DNA of 64,000 nucleotides from the NCBI GenBank assembly GCA_947179155.2, contig OX359280.1, positions 14,003,001 through 14,067,000 of the forward strand, in the 5' to 3' direction. The position numbers and the translations under genes are program-made. Under the pieces are notes generated by a model. It was not told the origin of the DNA and ran no database searches. It was given only the letters and a program-made list of their open reading frames with translations. Shown in pieces: positions 23,636 through 36,300 of this stretch (positions are counted from its first letter, which is position 1; each line of letters opens with the position of its first letter). The DNA comes from Hedera helix (lineage: Eukaryota; Streptophyta; Magnoliopsida; Apiales; Araliaceae).

Positions 23636-25670
23636 GAGGAATGCGAGAAGAGTTTTCAAGAGCTTAAGAGGAGACTTGTTTCAGCTCCTGTTCTGACCAT
23701 TCCATCAGGATCGGGAGAATTTGTCATATACAGCGATGCTTCAGGCAAAGGTCTAGGCTGTGTCCTTATGCAACATGGAAAGGTTATAGCCTATGCCTCT
23801 CGACAACTCAAAGATTATGAGAAAAATTACCCTACTCATGATCTAGAGTTGGCAGCAGTCGTTTTCGCGTTGAAGATCTGGAGACACTACTTGTACGGAG
23901 AGAAAGTGGATATCTATACGGATCATAAAAGTCTCAAGTATTTCTTCACCCAGAAAGAACTCAACATGCGACAACGACGTTGGCTTGAGCTGTTGAAGGA
24001 TTATGATCACACAATCCAGTATCACCCGGGAAAGGCGAACGTTGTAGCTGACGCTTTGAGCAGAAAATCTTATGCGAGTACAAGTGCACTGCTGACAACA
24101 CAAAAGCGTATTTTGTACGACTTGCAAAAGATTGAGATAGAGCTAAAGACACCAGGGACCCACTCGAAGATTGCTCACGTGCGAGTAGAACCAGCTTTAA
24201 TCGATAAAATTAAAGCTGCTCAAGCTACCGATCCGGAACTGATAAACATGATAAAGAAAGTACAAGAAGGTACCATTCCTGAAGCAAGAATCGACGAGAA
24301 AGGAATACTTCGAGTCAACTCTCGACTCTGTGTTCCTAACGATCCTGAATTAAAGCATAAAATCATGATGGATGCACACAACACGCCGTTTGCAATCCAC
24401 CCAGGAGGTACCAAGATGTATCGAGATCTTCAACATACATTTTGGTGGAACAATATGAAAAGGGAGATTGCAGAGTTTATCTCAAGGTGCTTAACTTGTC
24501 AACGTGTCAAGACAGAGCATCAAGTACCTAAGGGTCCTTTACAACCACTTGAGGTTCCCGAATGGAAGTGGGAACACATCAATATGGATTTCGTGACGGG
24601 TCTTCCCAAAGTTTCTCAAGGCTTAGATGCAATTTGGGTCATCGTAGATAGATTGACCAAATCCGCTCATTTCTTGCCTATACGAGAAAACTTTTCACTT
24701 GAACGTCTTGCCGGTATGTACATAAATGAGATTGTGAGATTACATGGCATGCCAGTTTCCATAGTTTCTGATCGAGATCCTAGATTCACTTCACGCTTTT
24801 GGATCAGTCTACAAAAAGCTATGGACACTGAACTACGTTTTAGTTCTGCATACCATCCTCAAACGGACGGACAATCGGAAAGGACGATCCAGACCCTCGA
24901 AGATCTTTTGAGACTTTGCGTACTAGATTTCAAAGGAAGTTGAGATAAGTACTTGTCATTGGTGGAATTTTCCTACAACAACAGTTACCAAGCAAGTATA
25001 GGTATGACTCCATTCGAGGCTTTATATGGACGCAAGTGTCGCTCTCCAATATGTTGGAATGAGGTAGGAGAAGCAAAACTGTTGGGACCCGAGTTGGTAC
25101 GCTTGACGACCGAAAAGATCCAAATGATCCGACAACGAATACAGACAGCACAAGAACGACAAAAGAGTTATGCCGATCTTCATCGGAGAGATGAGAGATT
25201 CAACGTCGGAGATCATGTATTCTTACGTGTTTCTCCATGGAAAGGAGTTACGAGATTCGGAAAGAGAGGAAAGCTTAACCCTCGATTTATTGGCCCATTT
25301 GAAATCCTCGATCGAGTAGGAACCGTAGCTTACAGACTAGCCTTACCACCAAGTATGTCTCGCATCCATAATATTTTTCACATATCTATGTTACGTAAAT
25401 ATGTGAAGGACCCAAACCACGTCATTGAGTTAGAACCGGACGTTATAGAAGAGGATTTAACGTACGAAGAGGTACCTGTTAAGATCCTAGATAAGAAGGA
25501 GCAGATTCTACGCTCAAAGGTTATACCTCAAGTTAAGGTTTTATGGAGGAACCAAGATATTGAGGAAATGACCTGGGAGCTAGAATCCGAGATGAAATCT
25601 AAATATCCTTACCTCTTCGAAATGCGAGGTACGTCAATTTCGGGGACAAAATTTCATAAGAAGTGGAGGT
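23636..25670 (+). pseudogene. RNase H, integrase and chromodomain-like tail (C1)
   Basis: Right after the RT deletion the frame reads ECEKSFQELKRRL (RT connection), YSDASGKGLG (RNase H) and HPGKANVVADALSRK. The integrase follows: HHCC zinc region with CLTCQ at 295-299, MDF, VSDRDPRF and GQSERTIQTLED. The catalytic D328, D389 and E425, counted from 23606, give D..D35E spacing. A single TGA at 24941-24943, where B has Trp, splits it; the frame resumes to 25675 through SPWKGVTRFGKRGKLNPRFIGPFEIL to a chromodomain-like WRNQDIEEMTWELESEM and KYPYLFE. Apart from the stop this half is well kept, unlike gag and RT. The ATG-less start at 23606 is not a real start. Confidence 0.9.
25657..25670 (+). other. 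Polypurine tract of C1
   Basis: A purine-rich ATAAGAAGTGGAGG precedes TGTAAGACCC of the 3' LTR, following the TTCGGGGACAAAATTT tail motif of chromoviruses. Confidence 0.8.
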
Positions 25671-26388
25671 TGTAAGACCCTGAATTTTATGAAATATAAA
25701 ATTTAATTTTTCTTTATATATTTTTCATGAAACAGTAAGTGGTTAAATTGACGAAATTGAAAGTTAAGGATGTTATATGCAAATTTTATTTTGACGGACA
25801 ATATTCGTTTTGTCGGGGAATATTCGTTTTGTCGGGGAATATTCGGGCCGTACGACGGCGCCGAAATAACAAATTATTTGTGGACCCCACAACGGAATAT
25901 TTGTCGGATATAGAAAACGACAGAAGTAACCTTTTTAAATAAAAATAGTCAACGGTGTTAACTGTTAAAATACCGGTGATAAAAGAATAGTAGCATACGG
26001 TAATTTATGGTATTTTCTGTAGCACACGGTACTCTACAGTAGCACACGGTATTGCACAGTGTCTCATATTATTGGTCTGATAATTGACACCGTAACTGTT
26101 ACGCATCATTTCATCAATAATTGTCACTGCATAATATTTTATATTATCAATTCAATTATTGTTGCTACACAGTATTTTGCATTATTGATTTAATAATTGT
26201 CATTACACTGTATTTCATATCATCGAGTTAATAATTGTTGGTGCACTGTAGTTTAAAATTATTGAATCTAATAATTGTCACAGTAACAAATACACTATAA
26301 TTTATATTATTAAATTAATAAAAATATGTAACGTGTTTCTTACATTATTGTGGTAACATTATTTTATATGTTGGACTCACAGGAAGAA

Positions 26389-26424
<36 letters not shown>

Positions 26425-29116
26425 AAAATAATTAATTTTACTATTTGAAATAGTAACGTGAATAGTGACGTGAATAGTGACGTGAATAGTAACGTGAATA
26501 GTAAGTGAATAGTAAGAAACATGTGGGACCCATTGTGGGGCCCACATGAAATGTGAGAAATGTGAGAATTGCTGAAGAGTTGGTGGAGGCTGCTGCGCAG
26601 CCTCTGCTGAATTTTTTTTATTTCACCTACCGTGCATAGTAACTTCTTTTCTCCTATAAATAGCTTGTTCAGCTGAATAGAAAAATCACACATAAAACAT
26701 AGAATTTTTCTATAAGAATTTTATGAGTTTTCTCTGAGAATAGTAAGCTTATTTTGAGTGTTTGAAAGCCAAAAGGAGTGCAGAAAATTTTCAAGTAAAT
26801 CTTTTATTAAATAGTAGTAATTTCATAAATTCCTATTTTTCACGGTATTCACAAATCTTCCCTTAGAAGACTCTTCTTTGAGAAGATTCATTTTTAAAAG
26901 CTTTCTTTGGAAGATTTATTTTGAAATATTATTTTAAAAACTATTTTAAAGTAGTTATATTATACTACAAAAATTATGTTAAATATATATAATTTTGATA
27001 GTTCATAATATATGAATTATCATACACCTTGAAATTTATATGTGGTAATTACTAATTTTATTAAAAATATATAGGTTGATCAACCTCATTTAAATCAATA
27101 TCAAGTCACGTGTTAAGGTAAGGAATACCATTCATTTCAAACTCTTAAATTTACTGTGGTAAGGAATATTATCTTCTTTCATATTCTAACTTACTATGGT
27201 AAGGGGTATCATTCTTTTCATCATCATAAATGAATATTATTTTCTTTCTTACTTGAAGGGATTATCATTCTTTGATTCTCGAAAATAATATCGTTTCTTT
27301 CTTGTGCCATTTACTTCCATGTATTAAATTGTGGGAATAACCTTACGACGCGGTTTACCGCCTGTTGGTGAATAACCTTTTGTATTAATTCCTTATTAAT
27401 CTTTGAGAATAACCTTACGGTGCGGATTATCGCCTGTTTGGTGAATAACTCTTCGTATTCAAATTGATGGGAATAACCTTACGGCGCGGATTATCGCCTG
27501 TTTGGTGAATAACTATTCGTATTCAAATTGATGGGAATAACCTTACGGCGCGGATTACCGCCTGTTGGTGAATAACCATTTTTATTTGTCTCGTGTGAAA
27601 ATAATTTGTCTACACGAATTATCACATGACACTTTTATTCCATATTCGTAAGTGATATCATTTTCCTTTATACTCATAAGGGATACCATCTTTTGCATCT
27701 TCCGTTATTCAAACTTACTATGGTAAGGGATATTAATTTCCTTCACCTTTTGTTAATCAAACCTACTACGATAAGGGATATTATTTTCTTTCATACACCT
27801 AAATCGAAACTTATTATGGAACTATTGCTTCTATAATTCCTGAAAATATTATATGTTCCATAATAGTTGAATTTCATTATTTCAACTGAACCTTCCTATT
27901 TTCTGAACATTTCTATTGAACTGTAACCGTTATTCTGAACTGTGGATCTTGAATATCATTTTTAAATTTCACTCCACATCATGTTGGCAATTTGGACATT
28001 ATTTGAATCTGCACAAAGTAAACTTCTGATACTTATTGTTTATCCTGTTCTTCTGTTCATCATTTGTATCAATGTTATTTGTATTAATCATCAATAATCA
28101 AGTTGTTGTGAATATCTGTGGCCGGGGGCACAGATGTGATATAATTGTTGAACAGATGATAGGTTAAAGACGATATACTAGGTTAAAGGCGATACATCTG
28201 TTCGGTGTCTTTTATGACACGTGGTGAATGTTCTCTTTTGCCCGTAGTGCAAAGATGAACTGTTGGTTGGTATGATTATGACCAAAGGCTGAATCTGGTA
28301 TAATCATGACCGTTGGTGTTATATTAAATGTCTTTGGCCCATAGTGCAAAGATGAACTGTTGATCTGTATGATTATGACCAAAGGCTGAATCTGGTATAA
28401 TCATGACCGTTGGTGTTATATTAAATGTCTTTGGCCCGTAGTGCAAAGATGAACTGTTGATTGGTATGATTATGACCAAAGGCTGAATCTGGTATAATCA
28501 TGACCGTTGGTGTTATATTGAATGTCTTTGGCCCGTAGTGCAAAGATGAACTGTTGATCTGCATGATTATGACCAGGAACTGTGAAGTTGTATTATTTTG
28601 ACTAATGGTATTTCAGATGATAAAAGTTGATGATATTTTTACTAAAAAGAGAAGCGAGTGGACATTATAGTCTGCATTATTCTTCTAATAGATTGCTCAT
28701 TCCGCTGCTATTATTGATCTGAACGTTGTTTAAGAATTTAACTGCAGTTTTTGATATAAACCTTGTAGTCTATTGTATTCTATCAAGAACTCAACTGTTG
28801 AAGGCTAATGATAAATTATTCGTCATTATCTTAGTCATGATATTTCTTACTGGGCTATTTGAGCTCACCCTTTCTTTTGTTCCATTACAGGAGATGAAAA
28901 CGTAACAGGGTCTAGCCGGGGAATGGAGTGAGAGTCTGAGGAATAGCTGTCGTAGTCTTCACGTGTTGTAAAATAGTGTGACAATAATAGTGAAGACTTA
29001 GTTGTGTATTATTATACACTGTATTGTTGTACATTGTGTTTTGTTGTAATATTTTTGTTGTAGTCTTTTGACGACTCAAGTTTGGGCTGTGTGGGCCTAA
29101 ATTTGGGGGCGTCACA
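25671..29116 (+). repeat. C1 3' LTR
   Basis: This uninterrupted 3446-bp LTR is the same type as the C1 5' LTR, with only scattered differences (for example one extra GTGAATAGTGAC unit near 26470). It contains the intron-like insert 26795-27074, GAATAACCTTACG tandem units at about 27335-27570 and four 97-bp units. TAAAT of the TSD follows at 29117. Confidence 0.92.
28241..28628 (+). repeat. Tandem 97-bp units in C1 3' LTR
   Basis: The start CCC(G/A)TAGTGCAAAGATGAAC recurs at 28241, 28338, 28435 and 28532, a constant 97-bp period. Each unit carries GATTATGACCAAAGGCTGAA and GGTATAATCATGACC. The 5' LTR of C1 also has four; C2 and C3 have two. Confidence 0.9.
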
Positions 29117-29424
29117 TAAATGGCTCAGTATGTTTATAAACAACAACATAAGATATATCATGATAAAGGGAAATAACTTCAAGGTTTTCGACAATAACAT
29201 TTGTGAAAGATATCAAGAATCAATGTTCAATATAAGAATGGATTAACTCTTTACTGCTGAGTGGTCTTTAATGACCGTGAACTGCTACTAAGGTATAACA
29301 TACATACAATGTCTGACACCTTGTTAAAAATAACGGGACACTTGAGGGGATCAGTCCTCTCATGTCCTATGTATATGAATAACATTTAGATTTCTTGTGC
29401 GCATTCGGTTTCCCGACAAATAAA

Positions 29425-29563
29425 AATCCCCTTTAACTAGGGTTGTTCTTTCTCAGTCTTACTGTAAGAATCCGCACCAGCCAATGGTTTGGATAAGCTT
29501 TTATAATATTCAATTAAATGAATTTAAACATGCATTTGTCTAGCCGAAACAATTAGCTTAGAC
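29425..29563 (-). other. Stem-loop cassette in element B LTR
   Basis: On the minus strand one copy of the 26-nt stem-loop (29538-29563) is followed 80 nt later by CTGAG ... GAACAACCC and the hairpin CCCT-AGTTAA-AGGGG (29428-29442). The order and spacing match elements A and F. Confidence 0.6.
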
Positions 29564-30039
29564 ATTCTTAAACAGTTGCAAAAGCACTATGTGCGAATAC
29601 AATAATCAATAATGATGTGAAGTAATTTTTGGATAATTAATTCACTCAAAGGTCTGTCAAATAACTACGAGTGTAGATACTTGCTCAACAATAATTGAAT
29701 TACTCAAGGTAAATACGGTTGAAGAATAACTGCAACAATAAATACAAGTTAAGGTGTAGAAAACTTGCAACGTAAATTACAAGTCAGGGTATAGAAAACT
29801 TGCCACGTGCGTCGTCTACGGCTAACCAACTTAATTTAACAATCCTTGAACGGACCTAACAATTAAATCAGTTTGATCTTAAATTAGTATCATATACTTA
29901 TAAGTATAATGACCTTTATAACCTTACGAACCACATAATTTATTAATTATGGTTAATTAAACACTTAGGAAATATTATCACTACTTGATAATATTTCAAA
30001 CACAAAGAACATATATTAACTATTTAATATAGTTCATGC

Positions 30040-30480
30040 AATTGTCTAATATTATTAACAATTTAATAATATTTTATTAACTATCTAATATTATTAATCA
30101 TTTAATAATATTTTGTTTGACTTCTAATATTATTAATCATTTAATAATATTTTATTAAGTATATAATATTATTAATCATTTAATAATATTTTAATCATTA
30201 TATAATATTATTAATCATGTAATAATATTTTATTAAGTATCTAATATTATTAATCATTTAATAATATTTTATTAAGTATATAATATTATTACTCATTTAA
30301 TAATATTTTAATCATTTAATAATAGTTTATTAGAATTCTAATATTATTAATCATTTAATAATATTTTATTGACTTTATAATATTATTATACACTTAATAA
30401 TATTTTAATAATTTTCTAATATTATTATTTATTTAATAATATTTTATTACCTTCATTATATTATTATTTCAATAATAATA
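30040..30480. repeat. AT-rich tandem array in B LTR
   Basis: About ten degenerate units of roughly 38-40 bp, each with TAATATTATTAATCATTTAATAA-like sequence. No coding potential. Confidence 0.85.
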
Positions 30481-30646
30481 TTTATACACCTTTAAATTAT
30501 TAAATCAATTATATATATATTTAAAAATATATTTATTAAGTCCAAAAATACTAAAATGATTTTTGGAACATTTTTCATTTTCTAACTCGACCCGACCCGG
30601 CCGACCCGACCCGGTTCGGATTTTTATTATTTTTCTGAGAACAGTG

Positions 30647-30666
30647 CACTGCGCCGCGGCGCAGTG
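30647..30666. repeat. Perfect 20-bp GC palindrome in B LTR
   Basis: CACTGCGCCGCGGCGCAGTG reads the same on both strands. It sits beside a CCGACCCGACCCGG-rich stretch (30588-30615) in an otherwise AT-rich LTR, within the region transcribed from the LTR promoter. Confidence 0.85.
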
Positions 30667-31767
30667 ATTAACACTGCAACACGACGCCCCGACGCTGTAC
30701 TGCAGAATGTTGTCCAAATTTTTGATTTTTGACAGTTTTGATACTATTTGTTCAAACCTTGATTAAATGAAATCTACACATCCAAATAACACCAAATCAG
30801 TGTTGATGTGTTCCTAACTTCTTGTTTTACAATATTCCATGGTTCGATTGTCTTTTTGAAAATGTTTTACACGAAATTTACGGATCGAACCACTTAGGGT
30901 TTAAAAACGACATCCTTTGCGGTAAAAGTTATAACTTCTTTGTTATTCAATATTTTTGAAAAGTTTCAAAAGGGTTTTTCTTTAAAACTCATAGATCTAG
31001 CTTTCTAGCCATAAAAATCCAATTTCCAATTTGTACATTTCAAAATACAACATTAAACATAACATGTATCGCTAGGGTTTTACCGGTAAAACGTGTTATG
31101 AATATTTCTACAACTTTTATGCATTTTTCACATACCAAATCATGTTATAAACACATAGAGCTATGAATATACATATATTACATAGTTAAATACATCTAGA
31201 CCATCAAAACGAGTTTTGATCGGTTAAAAATAGATTTTAACTGTTCAAAATCGTTTTAGGCCCTAAAAATGAAATAAGAAGGAGTTTAGAGCACTTTTAA
31301 ACCTTTGCGATTTGTTTGCTCTTCTTCTCCTCCTACCAAAGTATGTAGTGAAGCTTTGTGTCATCCACCAAGGCCTTCCTCTAGCTTTTTCACTCAACAC
31401 CTAAGTGTATCTTCCTTTTTCTCTCAAATGCTCTCTATTTTTCTCTCTAGAATTCTTGCAAATGAATTAACCAACATCACCAAGGTTGTGGGATGTCTTA
31501 TTTATAGCCAATAACTAACACTTCATTATCTTGCTAATTCACCAATGTTGGTGAAATTAAAGCCTAATCAAGCTTACTATTCCATTGATTGACTAGGTGA
31601 TGGACATGGTGAATGACTAGGGTTGTTCACCTACTATGACATTATGTAAATTAGAAGCAACATTGAAGCAACACACCACCCAAGTGGGCCCCCTTAATGG
31701 CCGGCCAAATGGCCCTATCTTGGCCTATTTTTGCTACATAAATGTGCATATATACTTCTATATATAC

Positions 31768-31831
<64 letters not shown>

Positions 31832-32265
31832 ACCAAAGTTTTGACTTCATTTGGACTTCACATTGGGCTTGAGAATAAATTTTGGGCCCATTCAAGTAAA
31901 TTGTTTGGCCTCAATTTAAATAACACATTGAGCTTACATTAAATATTCTAGGTTACATTTAATTCAATCAAGCATTGGGCTTGTTTAATTAATTACATGG
32001 ACTAGTAATTAAATTAATTATATGGGCTACTAGGTTAATATATTTGACCTAGTTTATCCACTCATTTGGATTTAAAATATAATCCAATTAGATTTGCTTT
32101 AATTAATTATACACCTTGATTTAATTCTTTAAATAAATATACACAAACATAAGTACATTTATTTAATTATCTAAAGTACAATTAATTAGTACAAAAAGTT
32201 TAAATTCATTGTTAAATATTTATTAAGTATATTTACAATGACTAATGAAATTTGTGGTCATTACA

Positions 32266-33101
32266 AGACCTGATACAAGATTTTGTTAATATGTTAGCCC
32301 AAGCAATACAAAACCGAACTCCATCGGTAGACATAAGTAAGGATAAAACTACGGTCGAACACCTTATTGTTGTGGTGCGGAGTCTGATGAAAAAAGCTGA
32401 AATGAACAAATCATTATCAAAGGATAAAACTACGGTCAAATGTAATAATTCCGGTTAAAACGAAATTGGATGGTTATAATGTGCACAATATATATGTACA
32501 ATAAGCTGATCACCTAGAGTTCCCATCTTCGGATATTGCAATTGAAATGGTTGTTAATATTCAAAACAAAATGACAGTCTTATGTCTATAGGGTATTATA
32601 AATACTTAAAACGTATGTTCATGGTCTTGTGACCATTTAGCATGAAAAAGAAGTATGTTAAATCAATTGAAAGTTGTTATTCAAAGTTGCATGTCTTCAC
32701 AATTCTTGAATATTGTTGAAGTTTTAAAAGTTAATTCTTTTTCATTCATGATATACCCTTTATTGTTTATTTAAACTTGTTAAGCAAAGTAGTTTCTCAC
32801 CCTTGCTATATCATGGACAATTTTTCAGCTAAATCAGAGTAATCTAAGAAGTAAAAAGGCAAAGGCAAAGCGAACGAGTAGAAGTAATTAGTTTTTATTT
32901 TTGTGTTGTAAACCTTTTTGTTATAAGGTAATTGTGATGTATTTAAGGTTAGTGGAACTTGGGATTGATGGTACTATTTGTAACGAATTTATATTTATTT
33001 TTTGCTAGTTATTGAAAATTTAGTTTATGAATGTCTTTTAAGTGATGGATAGTGAGCATTGAACCCGTGGTTCGAGGGACCCGGATTTGGGGTGCGTCAC
33101 A
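32266..33101 (+). repeat. Old chromovirus LTR end (remnant E)
   Basis: The last part (about 32740-33101) resembles, in plus orientation, the end of the B LTR: CTTGCTATATCATG, TTTCAGCTAA, AAAGGCAAAGCGAA, ending GGATTTGGGGTGCGTCACA. It is cut on the left by element B. The first 190 bp hold a short open frame (32252-32458) with a repeated GGATAAAACTACGGTC (32341 and about 32421) that I cannot identify. CTGATCACCTAG near 32505 matches the end of the stem-loop cassette of F. Confidence 0.6.
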
Positions 33102-33387
33102 ATTACAAGCTCTAGTTGCTAATGAATGTCTGTATGCATATTATGTCCATTGTTTTGCTCATCGTTTGCAATTTGCATTAGTTGCAACATCTAGAGAATT
33201 TACTTTTGTACATCAATTTTTTTCAAAATTGAGTTTTATTGTAAATTTTATGGGCGTTTCTTGTAAATGTAACAATGAATAGAAAGCTGGCCAATCTTCT
33301 GATATTACTCATTTAATTTCCATTGCAGAGCTTGAGACTGGGAAAGGAATGAATCAAATTAGTACTTGACAAAGGGCTAGAGATACA

Positions 33388-36300
33388 TGTAGGGTTTCGA
33401 CACATAAACGCAACGGAATTTTTATTTTTTTTTAAACCCTAAAACAGGATCCATGCAAAAATATATTAATTCAGAGGTTTTGATATATTTTTACTGATTA
33501 TCCGAGCTTGAATGAAAACGATGAAATTCTGGAACGGCTTCAAATCTTCAACGCAATCCAACGGAACTGCGTCTCTACGGTATCCACACGAACGCCCCGT
33601 GAATCGTCCTACGATCTGCAGCAAAGAGAGTCGCAGTACTAGCCACCAAGATCTGGATCTAGATTTGAATTTATTGAGTTTTTCTCTCTAGCCTCTTTCT
33701 GAAAGCGGCTAGGGTTTATGTTTTGATTTTCACGTACTTAAAACAGTTAATATATCATGTATATATAGCAGTTAAAAGAATTAACCAAAACCTAATTAGA
33801 AAAATAAAATCCTAATTTTTATATATTATATTTTAATTAAGTCTTACTTAATTAATATACATATATACAAATTATCCTATTAATTTAAATTCATAATTTA
33901 AATACTATCAATCATATTGACATATTTAAATCCTCACAATTTAAAATAATTCTCTTTTAATTACGTTCTAAGTGTGTGACCCTATATGTTATTATTATAT
34001 TGACAATAATTTTAAAATCATATTATATTATTATAAACAGTGAGCGGCATCCAGTAATGCATCACTGTTAGAGTTTATGCCCTAGAGGCCAATTATTTAA
34101 TGTAATTGCTTAACTTTTCTCGATATTATATTTGATTGAATAAATGATATTATTTTATTATGTTTTTATTTATTGCATTATATAAATGTTAACATAATAA
34201 AAGTCCTTAGAATATTGATACAAATAATATAGCTTCAAGTATGTAACTTGAACATGAGATCGTATAATTACAGTTAGTATCATTACTCTTAAATGTCCCT
34301 AGTCGAGTATTATTGTTAAGACAACAATGATGCATTGAGACTAGTATGTGGATTGACTGATGGTCAAATCTCATTGGTCATAAATATATGAGATATTTGA
34401 GTCAATGCATAGGTACATGTTAGAGAACAATGTACTGAACAGACCCACCATGAGAATTCTACATGGAGCATTATGCAAAGTGTCATAAGAAATTCTCATA
34501 GTGACAATAATGTACTGATCCTCCGACCTGAAGTCACTATATTATTACACGAGAATTTGTGTACTTTGATATCATCAAATGTCACCTTTAATAGGGTGGA
34601 CAATAAAGGTGATTATTGGGTACATCATGAATCGTGTGAGGAATATGAGTGATCTAGATGAAATTTAACCCTCTTATATATTAGGAATGATATCCATAGG
34701 CCTCTTGATTGAGTAGGACTATGAAATGCATGGCCATGCTCAAATATTGATTTGTTTCATATAGTCTACTCATTGATCAAGAAAACTCAGATTAAATTAT
34801 GAAGAGTATGACACATTCCATGTCTCGAGTTTAATCTAGGATATAAGGTTAAAATGATTAAATTACATTGAAACATTGGTCACGAAAAGGTTGTATCGAA
34901 TCATCGATCTTATTATTATTTGGGTAGCAGTGATGCATTACTAGATGTCGCTCACTGTTTATAATTTTATAATATGATTTTAAAATTATTGCCAACATAA
35001 TAATAACCTATAGGGTCACACACTTAGAACGTATTTAAAAAGGAATTAATTTAAATTGTAAGTATTTAAATATGTCAATATGATTGATAGTATTTAAAAT
35101 TACGAATTTAAATTAATAGGATAATTTATATATATGTATATTAATTAAGTTAGACTTAATTAAGATACAATATATATAAATTTGGATTTTAGTTTTTCTA
35201 ATTAAATTAGGTTTTGGTTAATTCCTATTAACTACTATATATATGATATATCAGTAGTCTTAATCACGTAAGGAACAAAAACCAAAAACCCTAGCCGCTT
35301 TCAGAAAGAGGCTAGAGAGAAAAAATAATTGGGAAATCCTGATCTTGGTGGCTAGTACCGCGGTTCCTTTTGCTGCAGATCGTGGGACGATTCGCGGAAC
35401 GTTCGTGTGGATACCATAGAGACGCAGTCGCTGGATTGCGTTGAAGATTCGAAGCCGTTCCAGAATTCCATCGTCTCCTGTCCATCTCGAATAATCGGTA
35501 AATAATCTAAACCTCTGATTAATCTGGTTTCGCATGGATCCTGTTTTAGGGTTTCGAAAAAAAATTTAAATTCCGCTGCTTTCACTGTGTTGAAACCCTA
35601 ACAATCACTGCTACCCAAATAATAATAAGATCAGTGATTCGATGCAACCTTTTCGTGACCAATGTTTCAATGTAATTTAATCATTTTAACCTTGACATCC
35701 TAGATTAAACTCGAGGCATGGAATGTGTCATACTCTTCATAATTTAATCTGAGTTTTCTTGATCAATAAGTAGACTATATGAAACAAATCACTATTTGAG
35801 CATGACTATGCATTTCATAGTCCTACTCAATCAAGAGGTCATAGTCCTACTCAATTAAGAGGCCTATCGATATCACCCCTAATATATAGGAGGGTTAAAT
35901 TTTATTTAGATCACTCATATTCCTCACACGATTCATGATGTACCCAATAATCACCTTTATTGTCCACCCTATTAAAGGTGACTTTTGATGATGTCAAAGT
36001 ACATAAATTCTCGTGTAATAATATAGTGATTTCAAGTCGAAGGATCATTACATCATTGTCACTATGAGAATTTCTTATGATACTTTGCATAATGCTCCAC
36101 GTAGAATTCTCATGGGTGGGTTTGTCCAGTATATTGTTCTTTAACATGTACATATGCATTAACTTAATATCTCATATATTTATGGCCAATAAGATTTGAC
36201 CATCAGTCAATCAACATACTAGTCTCAATGCATCATTGTTGTCTTGGTAACAATGATACTCGACTAGGGACATTTAAGAATAATGATACTAATTGTAATT

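Larger units (their letters stand above)
15829..29116 (+). mobile_element. Element C1: full-length but defective Tekay-type chromovirus
   Basis: LTRs of about 3.43 kb (5', after removing C2) and 3.45 kb (3') flank a 3.46 kb interior. TAAAT lies at 15824-15828 and 29117-29121, a 5-bp TSD. LTRs start TGTAAGACCCCGAA (TGTAAGACCCTGAA in the 3' copy) and end TTTGGGGGCGTCACA. The interior encodes a gag remnant, protease, RNase H, integrase and a chromodomain-like tail, but the RT core and most of gag are deleted. It landed inside the 5' LTR of B and later received C2 in its own 5' LTR. Confidence 0.93.
8018..32265 (-). mobile_element. Element B: decayed Tekay-type chromovirus
   Basis: This is a Ty3 retrotransposon on the minus strand. 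Order in element sense: 5' LTR (32265 down to 29122 plus 15828-15489, split by C1), primer-binding site, coiled-coil ORF, gag, protease, RT/RNase H, integrase with a chromodomain-like tail, purine tract, truncated 3' LTR. The rebuilt 5' LTR is about 3.48 kb. The integrase C-terminal tail ending NYPNLFE is typical of the Tekay clade. Several stops, frameshifts and altered catalytic residues make it inactive. The left end is truncated at 8018, so no TSD can be read. Confidence 0.9.
29122..32265 (-). repeat. Element B 5' LTR, main portion
   Basis: This is the continuation of 15489-15828 after the C1 insertion. Its right end, read on the minus strand, is TGTAATGACCAC, matching the 3' LTR start at 9544. 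It contains a copy of the stem-loop cassette (29425-29563), an AT-rich tandem array (30040-30480), a GC palindrome (30647-30666), a TATA box (31498-31509, minus) and an AT microsatellite (about 31755-31827). About 1.5 kb matches the truncated 3' LTR. Confidence 0.88.

Noticed and set aside
30040..30480. Regularly spaced AT repeats considered as a CRISPR-like array
   Set aside because: Units are degenerate and contiguous, with no unique spacers; it is an AT tandem repeat in a plant LTR.
35260..35585. Two overlapping minus ORFs of 77-91 residues
   Set aside because: They lie within the LTR and are broken in the outer copy of the same LTR; no protein family is seen.
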